From JANWHQ01 sp963775275 (GTDB lineage: Bacteria; Pseudomonadota; Alphaproteobacteria; Caulobacterales; Caulobacteraceae): 64,000 nt of DNA. The notes below the pieces were generated by a model that made no database searches, was not told the origin of the DNA, and saw only the letters and a program-made list of their open reading frames with translations. Positions 1 to 9,866 of the stretch are shown here, one piece after another (within the stretch, counting starts at the first letter, position 1; the number at the start of each line of letters is the position of its first letter). The translations under genes and the position numbers were made by a program. The stretch is taken from the NCBI GenBank assembly GCA_963775275.1, contig CAVZII010000005.1:3968001-4032000 (forward strand), read 5' to 3'.

Positions 1-1
1 A

Positions 2-1093
2 GGCTGGGGGGTGGCCGCGGTCGGCGCCATGGCCCTCGCCCTGGTCTACGCCAAGCTGGCGATCATCCGGCCGGACCCGGACGGGCTGATCCGCTATCCG
101 GCCGACGGGCTGCACCCCTGGGCGGGCCGGGTCGCCTGGTGGGCCTACTGGGCGACCGGCTGGACCGGCAACGTCGCCATCGCGCTCGGCGCCGTGGGCT
201 ATCTCGCCTTCTTCCTGCCCGCCCTGATCGGGCCCTGGCCGACGGTTGCGGCGACGGTCGCGGTCGCATGGATCATCGCCGGCGCCAATCTGGCCGGGCC
301 CAAGGTGGTGGCCTGGCTCAGCGGATCCACCCTCCTCATCGGGGCCCTGCCGGTGGCCATGACCGTCCTCGTCGGCGTCCTGGCGTTCGATCCTCACGTG
401 TTCGTGGGATCCTGGAACGTCAGCGGCCGACCCCTCGCCCAGGCCCTGCCGCCCTCGCTGGTGACGATCTTCTGGGCCTATCTCGGGGTCGAGAGCGCCG
501 CCTTCGCCGCGCGTGCGGTCGACAACCCCGAACGCAACCTGCCGATCGCGGCGATCGGCGGCGTGGCCCTGGCCTCGGTGATCTACGTCGCGGCGATGGT
601 CGCGATCATGGGGATCATCCCGGCCCACGAACTCGCCCGCTCGACCGCGCCGTTCGCCGACGCGACGCGACAGGTGCTCGGACCGGCCGCCGGCGCCGTC
701 GTCGCAGCCTGCGCGCTGGCCAAGACGCTGGGCACGCTCGGCGGCTGGGTGCTGGTCACCGGCGAGGTTTGCGAAACCGGCGCAAGGACAGGCTATCTGC
801 CCCGGATCTTGTCCAGCCGCCCCGGCGCCGGCGCGCCGGTGAAAGGAATCCTCCTGACCACGACGCTGATGTCGGTCGTGGCGCTGGCGACGGTCTCACC
901 CACCCTCGCCCGCCAGTTCAATGTCCTGACCAACGTGACCGTCCTGGCGAGCCTGCTGGTCTACGTCCTGTGCGCCCTGGCGCTGATCCGGTTCCTGATC
1001 CGGGACCGGGCGCCCAGGCGGGTCCCCATGATCGCCGTCGCGCTCGCCGCGACCGCGTTCTGCATCTGGGTCTCCATCGCAGCCTTCGGCTGA
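2..1093 (+). CDS. APC-family amino-acid antiporter, AdiC-like (5' end outside window)
   Basis: This is an inner-membrane amino-acid transporter of the APC superfamily. Its nearest recognisable relative is the arginine:agmatine exchanger AdiC. The reading frame is open to the window edge, so the N-terminus (about one and a half helices in AdiC) is missing; an internal GTG at 11 is not a likely start. Hydrophobic helices run through the whole protein. Features shared with AdiC are GYLAFF after helix 2, the helix 6 stretch WAYLGVESA followed by NPERNLPIA, and TLGGWVLVTGE in helix 8. These cover the AdiC substrate residues Tyr93, Trp202 and Trp293. The substrate is inferred from this similarity and could be another amino acid or polyamine. 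No decarboxylase gene is visible next to it. Confidence 0.85.
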   Translation, partial: GWGVAAVGAMALALVYAKLAIIRPDPDGLIRYPADGLHPWAGRVAWWAYWATGWTGNVAIALGAVGYLAFFLPALIGPWPTVAATVAVAWIIAGANLAGPKVVAWLSGSTLLIGALPVAMTVLVGVLAFDPHVFVGSWNVSGRPLAQALPPSLVTIFWAYLGVESAAFAARAVDNPERNLPIAAIGGVALASVIYVAAMVAIMGIIPAHELARSTAPFADATRQVLGPAAGAVVAACALAKTLGTLGGWVLVTGEVCETGARTGYLPRILSSRPGAGAPVKGILLTTTLMSVVALATVSPTLARQFNVLTNVTVLASLLVYVLCALALIRFLIRDRAPRRVPMIAVALAATAFCIWVSIAAFG

Positions 1094-1166
1094 CCGCACG
1101 GTAAGCGGTGACGGGTTGACCTGTGCCCCCGCCGCTTCAAACTGACGCCGATTGTGGGAGGAGAAG

Positions 1167-1595
1167 ATGAAACCAAGGGCATTGGTCTTCGCTGTGCTGG
1201 TTCTGGTTGGCGTCCTCGCCATGGTGCTCATGACCTCAATGGGGGGAACCCCGCCGACCTTCGTCTGGACGAATGCGGCGCCGATCCTCGCCCTGTTCGA
1301 CCTGGTCCTCGTCCTGGCGCTGGTCGTCGTCGCCGTTATCGCCCTGATCGGCGTCGTCAACCGCAAGGGCGCGCCGGCCCTGAGACCAATGCTCTGGATC
1401 GCTCCGATCTTCGGCCTCATCGGCATGGCGCAGGAAGCGTTCAATGTCTTCAGCTCGGCGCAGAGGCTGCACGTCACTCGCTTCGAGATCATTTCGCCCT
1501 ACCTGGCCGCGTCCCTGCTGCCCCTATGCGTCGGCCTCCTGATCGCCGCCATCGCCGCTTGGGCGAACCCACGAAAGGCTGCGCCGGCCGCCTGA
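1167..1595 (+). CDS. Small four-helix membrane protein, unknown function
   Basis: A 142-residue protein that I do not recognise. It has about four hydrophobic segments, near residues 5-25, 35-60, 70-90 and 105-130, and a short basic, alanine-rich tail, so it should be an inner-membrane protein. I chose the ATG at 1167 because a strong GGGAGGAG ribosome binding site lies just before it. A TTG 15 bases upstream is in frame but would place the binding site inside the gene. It ends 68 bases before parE, so the two could share a transcript, but nothing links their functions. Confidence 0.6.
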   Translation: MKPRALVFAVLVLVGVLAMVLMTSMGGTPPTFVWTNAAPILALFDLVLVLALVVVAVIALIGVVNRKGAPALRPMLWIAPIFGLIGMAQEAFNVFSSAQRLHVTRFEIISPYLAASLLPLCVGLLIAAIAAWANPRKAAPAA

Positions 1596-1663
1596 CCCTT
1601 GCGCGAGCGGGGCCGCCGGCCGCATACGAGGACGCGGCCGAATCGCCGCACAGATTTGCGTTC

Positions 1664-3715
1664 ATGGCCCAGTCCTCCGCCAAGCCCAGCTCCACGCCCG
1701 ATCTCTTCGACGACGCCCTGGCGCCGACTTCCGCGCCGGTGCTGGCCGACAGCCATGAGCCGCGGCCGGCGCGCCCGGGAACCAGCTCCAGCTACACCGC
1801 CAAGGACATCGAGGTCCTCGAGGGCCTGGAGCCGGTGCGCCGGCGTCCGGGCATGTACATCGGCGGCACAGACGAGCGCGCCCTGCACCACCTCTTCGCG
1901 GAGGTCCTGGACAACTCCATGGACGAGGCCGTCGCCGGCCACGCCAAGCTGATCGAAGTCGCGCTGGAGGCGGACGGTTCGCTCATGGTGCGGGACGACG
2001 GCCGGGGCATCCCGGTGGACCCGCACCCGAAGGACCCCAGGAAGTCGGCCCTGGAAGTGATCATGACCACGCTGCACTCGGGCGGGAAGTTCTCGGGCAA
2101 GAGCTACGAGACCTCCGGCGGCCTGCATGGCGTGGGGGTCTCGGTGGTCAACGCCCTCTCGGAGCGGTTGGAGGCCACCGTCTGGCGCGACGGAGCCGAA
2201 TGGCGCCAGACGTTCGCCAGGGGAAAGCCGCTCGGCAAGCTCGAAGAGGTCGGCCCCTCCAGGAAACGCGGGAATGCAATCCGCTTCCGTCCGGACCCCG
2301 CGATCTTCGGCGAGAGCGCGGCCTTCAAGCCGGCGCGGCTCTACCGGATGGCGCGGTCCAAGGCCTATCTCTTCCGTGGCGTCGAGATCCGCTGGTCCTG
2401 CGCGGCCGAGCTTGCCGGCGACACGCCGCAGAAAGCGGTCTTCCATTTCCCCAACGGCCTCGCCGACTTCCTGACCGAGCGGCTCGGCGAGACTGAGACC
2501 GTTACGCCCGAGCCTTTCGCCGGGCGGATCGAGCGCCAGGGCCAGGCCGGGGCGGTGGAGTGGGCGGTGGCCTGGAGCCCGGCCGGCTTCGGCGAGGCCG
2601 ACGGGTTCGTGCAGTCCTACTGCAACACCGTGCCGACGCCCGAGGGCGGCACCCACGAGGCGGGCCTTCGCGCGGCGCTGACGCGGGGCCTGAAGTCCTA
2701 CGCCGAGCTGGCGGGCGAGAAGCGGGGCGGGCTGATCACCGCCGAGGACGTCATCGCCAACGCCGGGGCGCTGATCTCGGTCTTCATCCCCAACCCCGAG
2801 TTCCAGGGCCAGACCAAGGAGCGGCTCTCTTCATCCGACGCCCAGAAGCTGGTCGAGGCGGCGCTGAGGGACCCTTTCGACCACTGGCTGACGGCGGCGC
2901 CCAAGTCGGCCAACGCCCTTCTGCAGTTCGTGGTCGAGCGCGCCGAAGAGCGCCTCAAGCGCCGACGCGACAAGGAGGTCGCCCGCGCCTCGGCGACGCG
3001 CAAGCTGCGCCTGCCCGGCAAGCTCGCCGACTGCGCCGACCAGGCCTCGGACGGCACGGAGCTGTTCCTGGTGGAGGGCGATTCCGCCGGCGGCTCGGCC
3101 AAGCAGGCGCGCGACCGCAAGACCCAGGCGATCCTGCCCCTCAGGGGCAAGATCCTGAACGTGGCCTCCGCCACGCGCGACAAGGCCGGCGGGAACCAGG
3201 AGCTGTCGGACCTGATGCTGGCCCTGGGCGTCCAGGGCGGGACCCGGTTCAATGCCGAGGACCTCCGCTACGAGCGCGTGATCATCATGACGGACGCGGA
3301 CGTGGACGGCGCCCACATCGCCTCGCTCCTGATCACCTTCTTCTACCGGACGATGCCCGGGCTGGTCCGCGACGGGCGGCTCTATCTCGCCCTGCCGCCG
3401 CTCTATCGCCTCAGCCACGGCGGCAAGACCGTCTACGCCCGCGACGACGCGCACCGCGAGGAGCTGCTCGCCACCGAGTTCAAGGGCAAGAAGCCCGAGA
3501 TCAGCCGGTTCAAGGGCCTGGGCGAGATGATGCCGGCGCAGCTCAAGGAAACCACCATGGACCCGGCCAAACGCACCCTGGCGCGGGTCACCCTGCCGCG
3601 CGCCGAAGAGCCGGTGGAAGCGCTGGTGGAGACCCTGATGGGCAGGAAGCCCGAGCTTCGCTACCGCTTCATCCAGGAGCACGCCGAGTTCGCCGTCGAG
3701 GACATCGACGTCTGA
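1664..3715 (+). CDS. parE: DNA topoisomerase IV subunit B (ParE)
   Basis: The ATPase subunit of topoisomerase IV, which decatenates daughter chromosomes together with ParC (not in this window). The protein has 683 residues. The GHKL ATPase domain shows RRRPGMYIGG, DDGRGIPVD and GGLHGVGVSVVNALS. The TOPRIM domain has the catalytic glutamate in EGDSAGGSAKQ (about residue 471) and the metal site TDADVDGAH (about 544-550). The C-terminus RYRFIQEHAEFAVEDIDV is typical of ParE. It lacks the roughly 170-residue insert of Gram-negative GyrB, so it is ParE and not GyrB. The frame stays open upstream to 1154, but homology starts near the ATG at 1664, and the first 45 residues are a poorly conserved Ser/Pro-rich leader. 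Confidence 0.95.
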   Translation: MAQSSAKPSSTPDLFDDALAPTSAPVLADSHEPRPARPGTSSSYTAKDIEVLEGLEPVRRRPGMYIGGTDERALHHLFAEVLDNSMDEAVAGHAKLIEVALEADGSLMVRDDGRGIPVDPHPKDPRKSALEVIMTTLHSGGKFSGKSYETSGGLHGVGVSVVNALSERLEATVWRDGAEWRQTFARGKPLGKLEEVGPSRKRGNAIRFRPDPAIFGESAAFKPARLYRMARSKAYLFRGVEIRWSCAAELAGDTPQKAVFHFPNGLADFLTERLGETETVTPEPFAGRIERQGQAGAVEWAVAWSPAGFGEADGFVQSYCNTVPTPEGGTHEAGLRAALTRGLKSYAELAGEKRGGLITAEDVIANAGALISVFIPNPEFQGQTKERLSSSDAQKLVEAALRDPFDHWLTAAPKSANALLQFVVERAEERLKRRRDKEVARASATRKLRLPGKLADCADQASDGTELFLVEGDSAGGSAKQARDRKTQAILPLRGKILNVASATRDKAGGNQELSDLMLALGVQGGTRFNAEDLRYERVIIMTDADVDGAHIASLLITFFYRTMPGLVRDGRLYLALPPLYRLSHGGKTVYARDDAHREELLATEFKGKKPEISRFKGLGEMMPAQLKETTMDPAKRTLARVTLPRAEEPVEALVETLMGRKPELRYRFIQEHAEFAVEDIDV

Positions 3716-3734
3716 GGACGCCGGCCTGAAATCG

Positions 3735-4640
3735 TCAGCGGAACATCAAGCGGGTCGCTTCCTGCTTGCCCTGCGCGAAGCCGGCGCGGGCGGCGGGGAT
3801 GCGGGTCGCCGGATCCATCAGGTTCGCGCCCATCGCAGCTCGGGAATCGGCGTCTGGCGTGATCACCTCGACGCGGCTGCCCTGGTTGCGCAGGTCCTCG
3901 ACCTGGCTCGCCAGGTCCGTGCGCCATTCCGGCGCTCTGCGCAGGCCCTCGAACCCGCCCGGCGGCGCCTGACCGCCCAACGGCGAGAGCACCACGACGT
4001 TGGCATAGCCCGAGGCAAGATCGGCGTTCTCGGTGGAGCGCACGCCGCCGTCGATGTAGCGCCCGCCATTGATGCTGACCGTGGGAAGCAGACCGGGCAG
4101 CGCGGTGCTCGCGGTGACCGCATCCACAAGGTCGACGCCGCAATCGCGGTCGAACGCGGCCAGCTCGCCGGTATGCGCGTCGACGGCCGTGACGATCATC
4201 AGCCGCTCCGGCCATTCAGCGCGAGGCAACCTGGCGGCGACCGTCGCGCGCCGCTGCGCCGCCGCGGGCTCGAGCATGGCGTCGCTCTCCAATCCGAACT
4301 CGCCCATCGCGCGTTGCAGGTCGGCGGCCGAGGTCGCGGCGGCGCCGATGGCCCTCATACGCTCGAACACCGTGGCCATCGGCAGGGACGGCGGCTGTTC
4401 CCGGCTCGGTCCGACCGGTCGAGCCCGTTGTGACAGCACCGAGGCCAACAGTTCGGCCGCCGCGACGCCGCTGCGCACCTGCGCGGCCGCAGTGGCGCCG
4501 GCCGAGGTGCCGACCACCAGATCAGCGGCCTCGGTCAAGTCGACGCCGGCTTCGGCCAGACCTGCGACGACGCCGATCAGCCACGCATTTCCGGCAGCCC
4601 CGCCGCCGCCGAGAACCAGAGCAATGTTCTTGTGAGCCAT
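3735..4640 (-). CDS. Patatin-like phospholipase family protein
   Basis: A predicted serine acyl-hydrolase of 301 residues. The N-terminus has the glycine-rich oxyanion loop LGGGGAAGNAW, followed by the nucleophile elbow GTSAG (Ser near residue 46). The second dyad residue is the Asp in RYIDGGVRS (near residue 198), so both catalytic residues are present. There is no signal peptide or membrane helix, which suggests a cytoplasmic enzyme acting on membrane lipids or acyl esters. The true substrate cannot be read from the sequence. It converges on parE with a 19-base gap and stands alone as a transcription unit. Confidence 0.85.
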   Translation of the reverse strand: MAHKNIALVLGGGGAAGNAWLIGVVAGLAEAGVDLTEAADLVVGTSAGATAAAQVRSGVAAAELLASVLSQRARPVGPSREQPPSLPMATVFERMRAIGAAATSAADLQRAMGEFGLESDAMLEPAAAQRRATVAARLPRAEWPERLMIVTAVDAHTGELAAFDRDCGVDLVDAVTASTALPGLLPTVSINGGRYIDGGVRSTENADLASGYANVVVLSPLGGQAPPGGFEGLRRAPEWRTDLASQVEDLRNQGSRVEVITPDADSRAAMGANLMDPATRIPAARAGFAQGKQEATRLMFR

Positions 4641-4767
4641 CCGCCCACTATCTGAGCCGGCGGGACCAGCCTGTCCATCGCCCCCCTGTCAAACCCGCGC
4701 CGCCGGCCGCCTTTCCCCGCAGGACGATAAGGTTGCGGACTTCACCGGCGGGACGGCGCCGCGGCGG

Positions 4768-5694
4768 CTACTGCTGCGCCCTGATCCACTTCAGGAGCGG
4801 CCCGGTGACGCCATGGTCGGAGGTCCCGACGGCCATGCCTTCGTCGAGGTGACCGTGGTCCACGGCCACGAGCCGCCCGTGCTTGATCCCGTCCTTGGTC
4901 AGGGCCCCGTCGAGCGAGGCCATGTAGGTCCGGAATCCCTCGGGATCGCACTCGGCGTTGATCAGGTAGAGCGGGACCTTCGCCTTCACCATCCGCGCCA
5001 CCGACGGGGCCAGGGTCTGCAGCGAGGCGTCCGAGCCGTAGTAGGGATTTGGCTGTGCGCCGACCGCGGGGGCGTAGAAGGCCGACATGATGATCGCGCC
5101 CTTCACGCCTGCGGCTTCCGGCCCCTGCAGCTCCTGGTGGCCGACGTAGTCGTCGACGTGGTTGGCGCCGGCCGAATGGCCCCACAGGAAGATGCGGTCC
5201 GGGTCGCCGCCGTACCGGGCGATATTCGCCCGGGTCCAGGCGATCGCCGACTTCAGGTCCTCCGCGCCCGCCGGCCAGGGATCCTTGGGCGCGAGGCGGT
5301 AGTCGATGTCGACGCCCACCATGCCGTTCCAGACGCCCCACACGACCATGTTGTCGGTCTGCTTCTTGTCGCCCCGAGTGAAGCCGCCGCCATGCACGAA
5401 CAGCAGCACCGGCAATGGCTTGGCGTGGCCCGCCTGGGGCGTGAACACGTCGAGCTTCTGTAGCGGATCAGGGCCGTAGGCGATGTCGCGCACGACCTCG
5501 ACGCCCTTGTAGGGCTCCTTCGGCTGCAGCGGCGCATAGAGGGCGCCCACCGAGAAGTCGATCTTGCCGCAGGCCGCCTTGACCTTGGCGGCGATCTCGG
5601 GCGGAACCTGGGCCAGGGCTGTGGTCACGCCAAGCCCCATCACCGCCGCAGCGACCGCCGCAGCGACCGCCGCGCTGAAAATCATCCTGCTCAT
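4768..5694 (-). CDS. Secreted alpha/beta hydrolase (esterase/lipase, HGGG type)
   Basis: A 308-residue exported esterase-like enzyme. A signal peptide (alanine-rich helix, then TTALAQ) occupies about the first 30 residues. The HGGGF oxyanion motif is at residue 101, the nucleophile is in GHSAG (Ser174), and candidate acid and base residues lie in ECDPEG and DHGHLDE. This is the layout of hormone-sensitive-lipase or carboxylesterase enzymes, perhaps acting on plant cell-wall esters or short-chain esters. I chose the ATG at 5694, with GGAGG about ten bases upstream; a TTG three codons earlier would overlap that site. It is probably periplasmic. Confidence 0.85.
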   Translation of the reverse strand: MSRMIFSAAVAAAVAAAVMGLGVTTALAQVPPEIAAKVKAACGKIDFSVGALYAPLQPKEPYKGVEVVRDIAYGPDPLQKLDVFTPQAGHAKPLPVLLFVHGGGFTRGDKKQTDNMVVWGVWNGMVGVDIDYRLAPKDPWPAGAEDLKSAIAWTRANIARYGGDPDRIFLWGHSAGANHVDDYVGHQELQGPEAAGVKGAIIMSAFYAPAVGAQPNPYYGSDASLQTLAPSVARMVKAKVPLYLINAECDPEGFRTYMASLDGALTKDGIKHGRLVAVDHGHLDEGMAVGTSDHGVTGPLLKWIRAQQ

Positions 5695-5800
5695 GAACGC
5701 CAATCCTCCCTGCCGCGCTCTCTCGGCCCAGGAGCGTCAGGGAAGCTTACACCCTGAGCTCGCCCGGCCAAGGCGCCGGACCCATTCGGAGCGACAACAG

Positions 5801-6175
5801 CTATTGCCCCGCGACGACGGAAAGAGTCATCGTCCCGCCGTTGCGCCACGGCAGGGTCCAGCGGTCGCCGACCTTGTGGCCCGCGAAACCCGACACGCAG
5901 AAGGGATTGGCCCCGCCCGGCGGCGGCGGCGGATCGACCCGGTCGTAGCAGAGCTGATCGTCCTTCTGGGACCACCGCCCGCTCGAGACCGTCCCGTCCG
6001 ACAGGGTGATGCGATAGGTCCCGTCCGCGTGAAGCTGGATGCGGCGGGTGACCTTGTCCGGCGTGGACCCAAGGACCGTGGCGCCGACCAGGCCCGACAT
6101 GTCCGCCGGGCTCGCCGCGGCCAAGACCAGGCAAGCGGCGGCGAGGCTGGCGCGCAGCAGTCTGGAGATCATCAT
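5801..6175 (-). CDS. Small secreted protein, third gene of a tandem paralogue trio
   Basis: A 124-residue exported protein of unknown function with a signal peptide of about 24 residues. It is clearly related to the two genes just upstream on the same strand. All three share a segment around MSGLVGATV near the mature N-terminus, a polar middle with DGTYRITLSDGT, a cysteine in QLCYD, a second cysteine after a proline-rich loop (PFCVSG), and KVGDRW near the end, and this copy closes with VVAGQ. The pattern suggests a small beta-rich fold with one disulfide. I know of no named family that fits. Confidence 0.65.
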   Translation of the reverse strand: MMISRLLRASLAAACLVLAAASPADMSGLVGATVLGSTPDKVTRRIQLHADGTYRITLSDGTVSSGRWSQKDDQLCYDRVDPPPPPGGANPFCVSGFAGHKVGDRWTLPWRNGGTMTLSVVAGQ

Positions 6176-6230
6176 TCCACTCCCGCGGCGCCGGCGACGC
6201 CTCGGGCGGACGTCGCCGGCATCCGGAATC

Positions 6231-6599
6231 CTACTGTCCGGCGACGACCTGTTGGGTCATCGACGCGCCGTTCGGTCCGGACATGGTCCAGGAGTCCCCG
6301 ACCTTCTTGCCGTCCATGCCGGGCGCACAGAAGGGGCTCGGGGCGCCGGCCTGCGGCGGCGGGTCGGTCTGGGTATAGCAGAGCTGACCGCCCTGGTCGG
6401 CCCAGGTCCCCTTGATCGTGGAGCCGTTGGGCAGGGTCGTCTGGTAGGTCATGTCCGCGTGGAGCTGGACCTTGATCACGCCGTTGGGGGTGGTGATCTC
6501 GATGGTGTTGCCGACCAGGCCGGACATGTCGGCCAGGGCCGCGCCGCCCAGCGCCATCGCGCCGGCCGCGCCGATCAGGAACGCACGCACGAGCCTCAT
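6231..6599 (-). CDS. Small secreted protein, second gene of a tandem paralogue trio
   Basis: A 122-residue exported protein. The frame is open upstream to 6722, but I chose the ATG at 6599 because GGAGA lies seven bases before it and a normal signal peptide follows (about 22 residues, ending ALA). The mature part has MSGLVGNT, LHADMTYQTTLPNGS, QLCYTQTDPPP, PFCAPG, KVGDSW and a closing VVAGQ. This matches the downstream gene closely and the upstream gene more loosely. It has two cysteines in the mature part. Function is unknown; the three genes probably form one operon. Confidence 0.65.
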   Translation of the reverse strand: MRLVRAFLIGAAGAMALGGAALADMSGLVGNTIEITTPNGVIKVQLHADMTYQTTLPNGSTIKGTWADQGGQLCYTQTDPPPQAGAPSPFCAPGMDGKKVGDSWTMSGPNGASMTQQVVAGQ

Positions 6600-6625
6600 G
6601 ACGCCGTCTCCTTCAAAGTTGTGGG

Positions 6626-6985
6626 TCACTGCCTTCCCGACTGAAGCGAGCAGTTCTGGGTCTGGCCGCGGGCCTCCACCGTCCAGGTGTCGCCGACCTT
6701 GCGATCGACCGAAGGCGTGCACACAGGCGGATCGCTGGAGCCGCTCTCGGTGTAGCAGATCTGAGACCCGTCATCCTGGACCGCGCCCGATTGGGTCGAA
6801 CCGTCCGGGAGCGAGATCGTGAAGGTCCCGCCGGATTCGACGTAGACCTTGGTGGTCGCGCCGTCGGGCGCGGTGCAGACCGCCGTGTTGCCCACCATGC
6901 CTTCGATATTGTCCGCGGACGCCGTCGTCACCAAAGCCAGGCCCGCGGTCAGCGCCGCGAGGCCGAACATCATAGGCCTTCCCAT
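6626..6985 (-). CDS. Small secreted protein, first gene of a tandem paralogue trio
   Basis: A 119-residue exported protein with a signal peptide of about 24 residues ending ASA. It is the most divergent of three tandem paralogues. It keeps MVGNT, a beta-strand-like FTISLPDGS, QICYTESGS, PVCTPS and KVGDTW, but has four cysteines in the mature part instead of two (AVCTA, QICYT, PVCTP, QNCSL) and lacks the VVAGQ ending. The start at 6985 has GAGGAAAC upstream. It is first in the presumed operon, 26 bases before the next gene. Function is unknown. Confidence 0.65.
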   Translation of the reverse strand: MGRPMMFGLAALTAGLALVTTASADNIEGMVGNTAVCTAPDGATTKVYVESGGTFTISLPDGSTQSGAVQDDGSQICYTESGSSDPPVCTPSVDRKVGDTWTVEARGQTQNCSLQSGRQ

Positions 6986-7209
6986 GTCCGTTTCCTCTGT
7001 GCCTTGGGCCCCTGCGGCGCGGCGTTGTGGACGCGTCCGGGGGCCGCGCGGAGCTATAGCTCAGCCGCGAGATAAAGTTAACGGCCTGCGCGGCGGCCGG
7101 TCCGCGTTGACATGAGGCCTCCGCTCCCTATGTTCCGAACGCCGGACTCGGCCTCTCCTTTCTTTTTGCGCGCCTAGTTCCTGGCATTCGCGCGCCATAA
7201 ATCCACGAC

Positions 7210-8823
<1,614 letters not shown>

Positions 8824-8837
8824 CCCCCGCGCCGGCG

Positions 8838-9809
8838 ATGCCCGCCGCGGACCCGCCCCGCCATCTGACCCTGGAGCTCGGACTGGCGCAGGCTCGCGAG
8901 GTTCTCCACGCCATCGACCCGGCCCTGGAGCCGACCGGGATCGCCCGGCTGCACGGCGGCGGCACGGAGGTCTATGAAGTCACGCTTGCGGGAGCACACG
9001 CGCCGCTGGCGCTGAAGTTCTATCCGGACGAGCCGGCATGGCGGCCCGCCAAGGAGGCCTTCGTCGCCTCCCTGATCGGCGAGCGCGCCCCCATTGCGAT
9101 CCCCCGCTGGCTTGCGCTCGACGAAACCCGGTCGGTCCTGCCGGTGCGTTATGCCGTCATGACGCGCCTGCCCGGAGTCCCGGTGCGGGGCCTGATCGGC
9201 GTTCCCGAGATCGGCCGCCTGCACCAGGAAATGGGCGAGGCGCTGCGGCGCCTGCACGTGATCCGGATGGACGCTTACGGCGACATCCTGGCCGATGGCG
9301 TTCACGAGCCCAGGCCGACCAACGCCGAGCACATGGCGCTGGGCTTCGAGACCGCGTTCGCCAGGTTCCGCCGCCATGGCGGCGACCCCGGTCTCGCCCG
9401 GGCGCTCGAAGGCTATCTGGCCGATCGCGTCCAGGCGCTCGACACGCCCGGCCCGCCGGTCCTCTGCCACGACGACGTCCATCCGGGAAACCTGCTGGCG
9501 CAAAAGGACGCGGCGGGGACCTGGCGCCTCAGCGGCCTGATCGACTTTGGCGCCGCCCGGGCAGGCGATCCCCTGATGGACCTCGCCAAGGCGATCTTCT
9601 GCACCGGCCACGAGCATCCCGGGGCGGAGGCGGCTCTGAGGGAGGGATACGGCCCGATCGACCGGCCGGAGGCAGAGGAGGCGCTCGAGGCCTACACCCT
9701 GTTGCACCGCCTCTCGATGTGGAGCTGGCTCGTCCAGCTCGGCGCGGACGTGACGGCTCCGGGGCCTTCGGGCCTGATGCGGGACCTGCGGGCGATGGCA
9801 GGGCGCTGA
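8838..9809 (+). CDS. Aminoglycoside-phosphotransferase (APH) family kinase
   Basis: A 323-residue protein of the APH/choline-kinase fold. The catalytic loop is CHDDVHPGNLL (Asp near 213) and the metal-binding motif is LIDFGAARAGDPLMDLAK. Many proteins of this fold phosphorylate small metabolites such as sugars, choline or thiamine, so antibiotic resistance should not be assumed. It starts 14 bases after the DEAD-box gene and may be translated from the same message. Confidence 0.8.
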   Translation: MPAADPPRHLTLELGLAQAREVLHAIDPALEPTGIARLHGGGTEVYEVTLAGAHAPLALKFYPDEPAWRPAKEAFVASLIGERAPIAIPRWLALDETRSVLPVRYAVMTRLPGVPVRGLIGVPEIGRLHQEMGEALRRLHVIRMDAYGDILADGVHEPRPTNAEHMALGFETAFARFRRHGGDPGLARALEGYLADRVQALDTPGPPVLCHDDVHPGNLLAQKDAAGTWRLSGLIDFGAARAGDPLMDLAKAIFCTGHEHPGAEAALREGYGPIDRPEAEEALEAYTLLHRLSMWSWLVQLGADVTAPGPSGLMRDLRAMAGR

Positions 9810-9812
9810 CCG

Positions 9813-9829
9813 CCGGCCCTCTTGGCCGG
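9813..9829. terminator. Hairpin between convergent genes, possible terminator
   Basis: CCGGCC and GGCCGG form a six-pair stem with the five-base loop CTCTT. It lies just after the stop of the APH gene and about 40 bases past the end of the convergent S9 peptidase. There is no T-run on either side, so a role in stopping transcription is only suggested by position. Confidence 0.3.
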
Positions 9830-9866
9830 GGCCATCACATGGCGCCTTGGGGCCCGATCAGCCGGA

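Noticed and set aside
8838..9809. Antibiotic-resistance gene
   Set aside because: The APH fold is shared by many metabolite kinases and nothing here suggests a mobile or resistance context.
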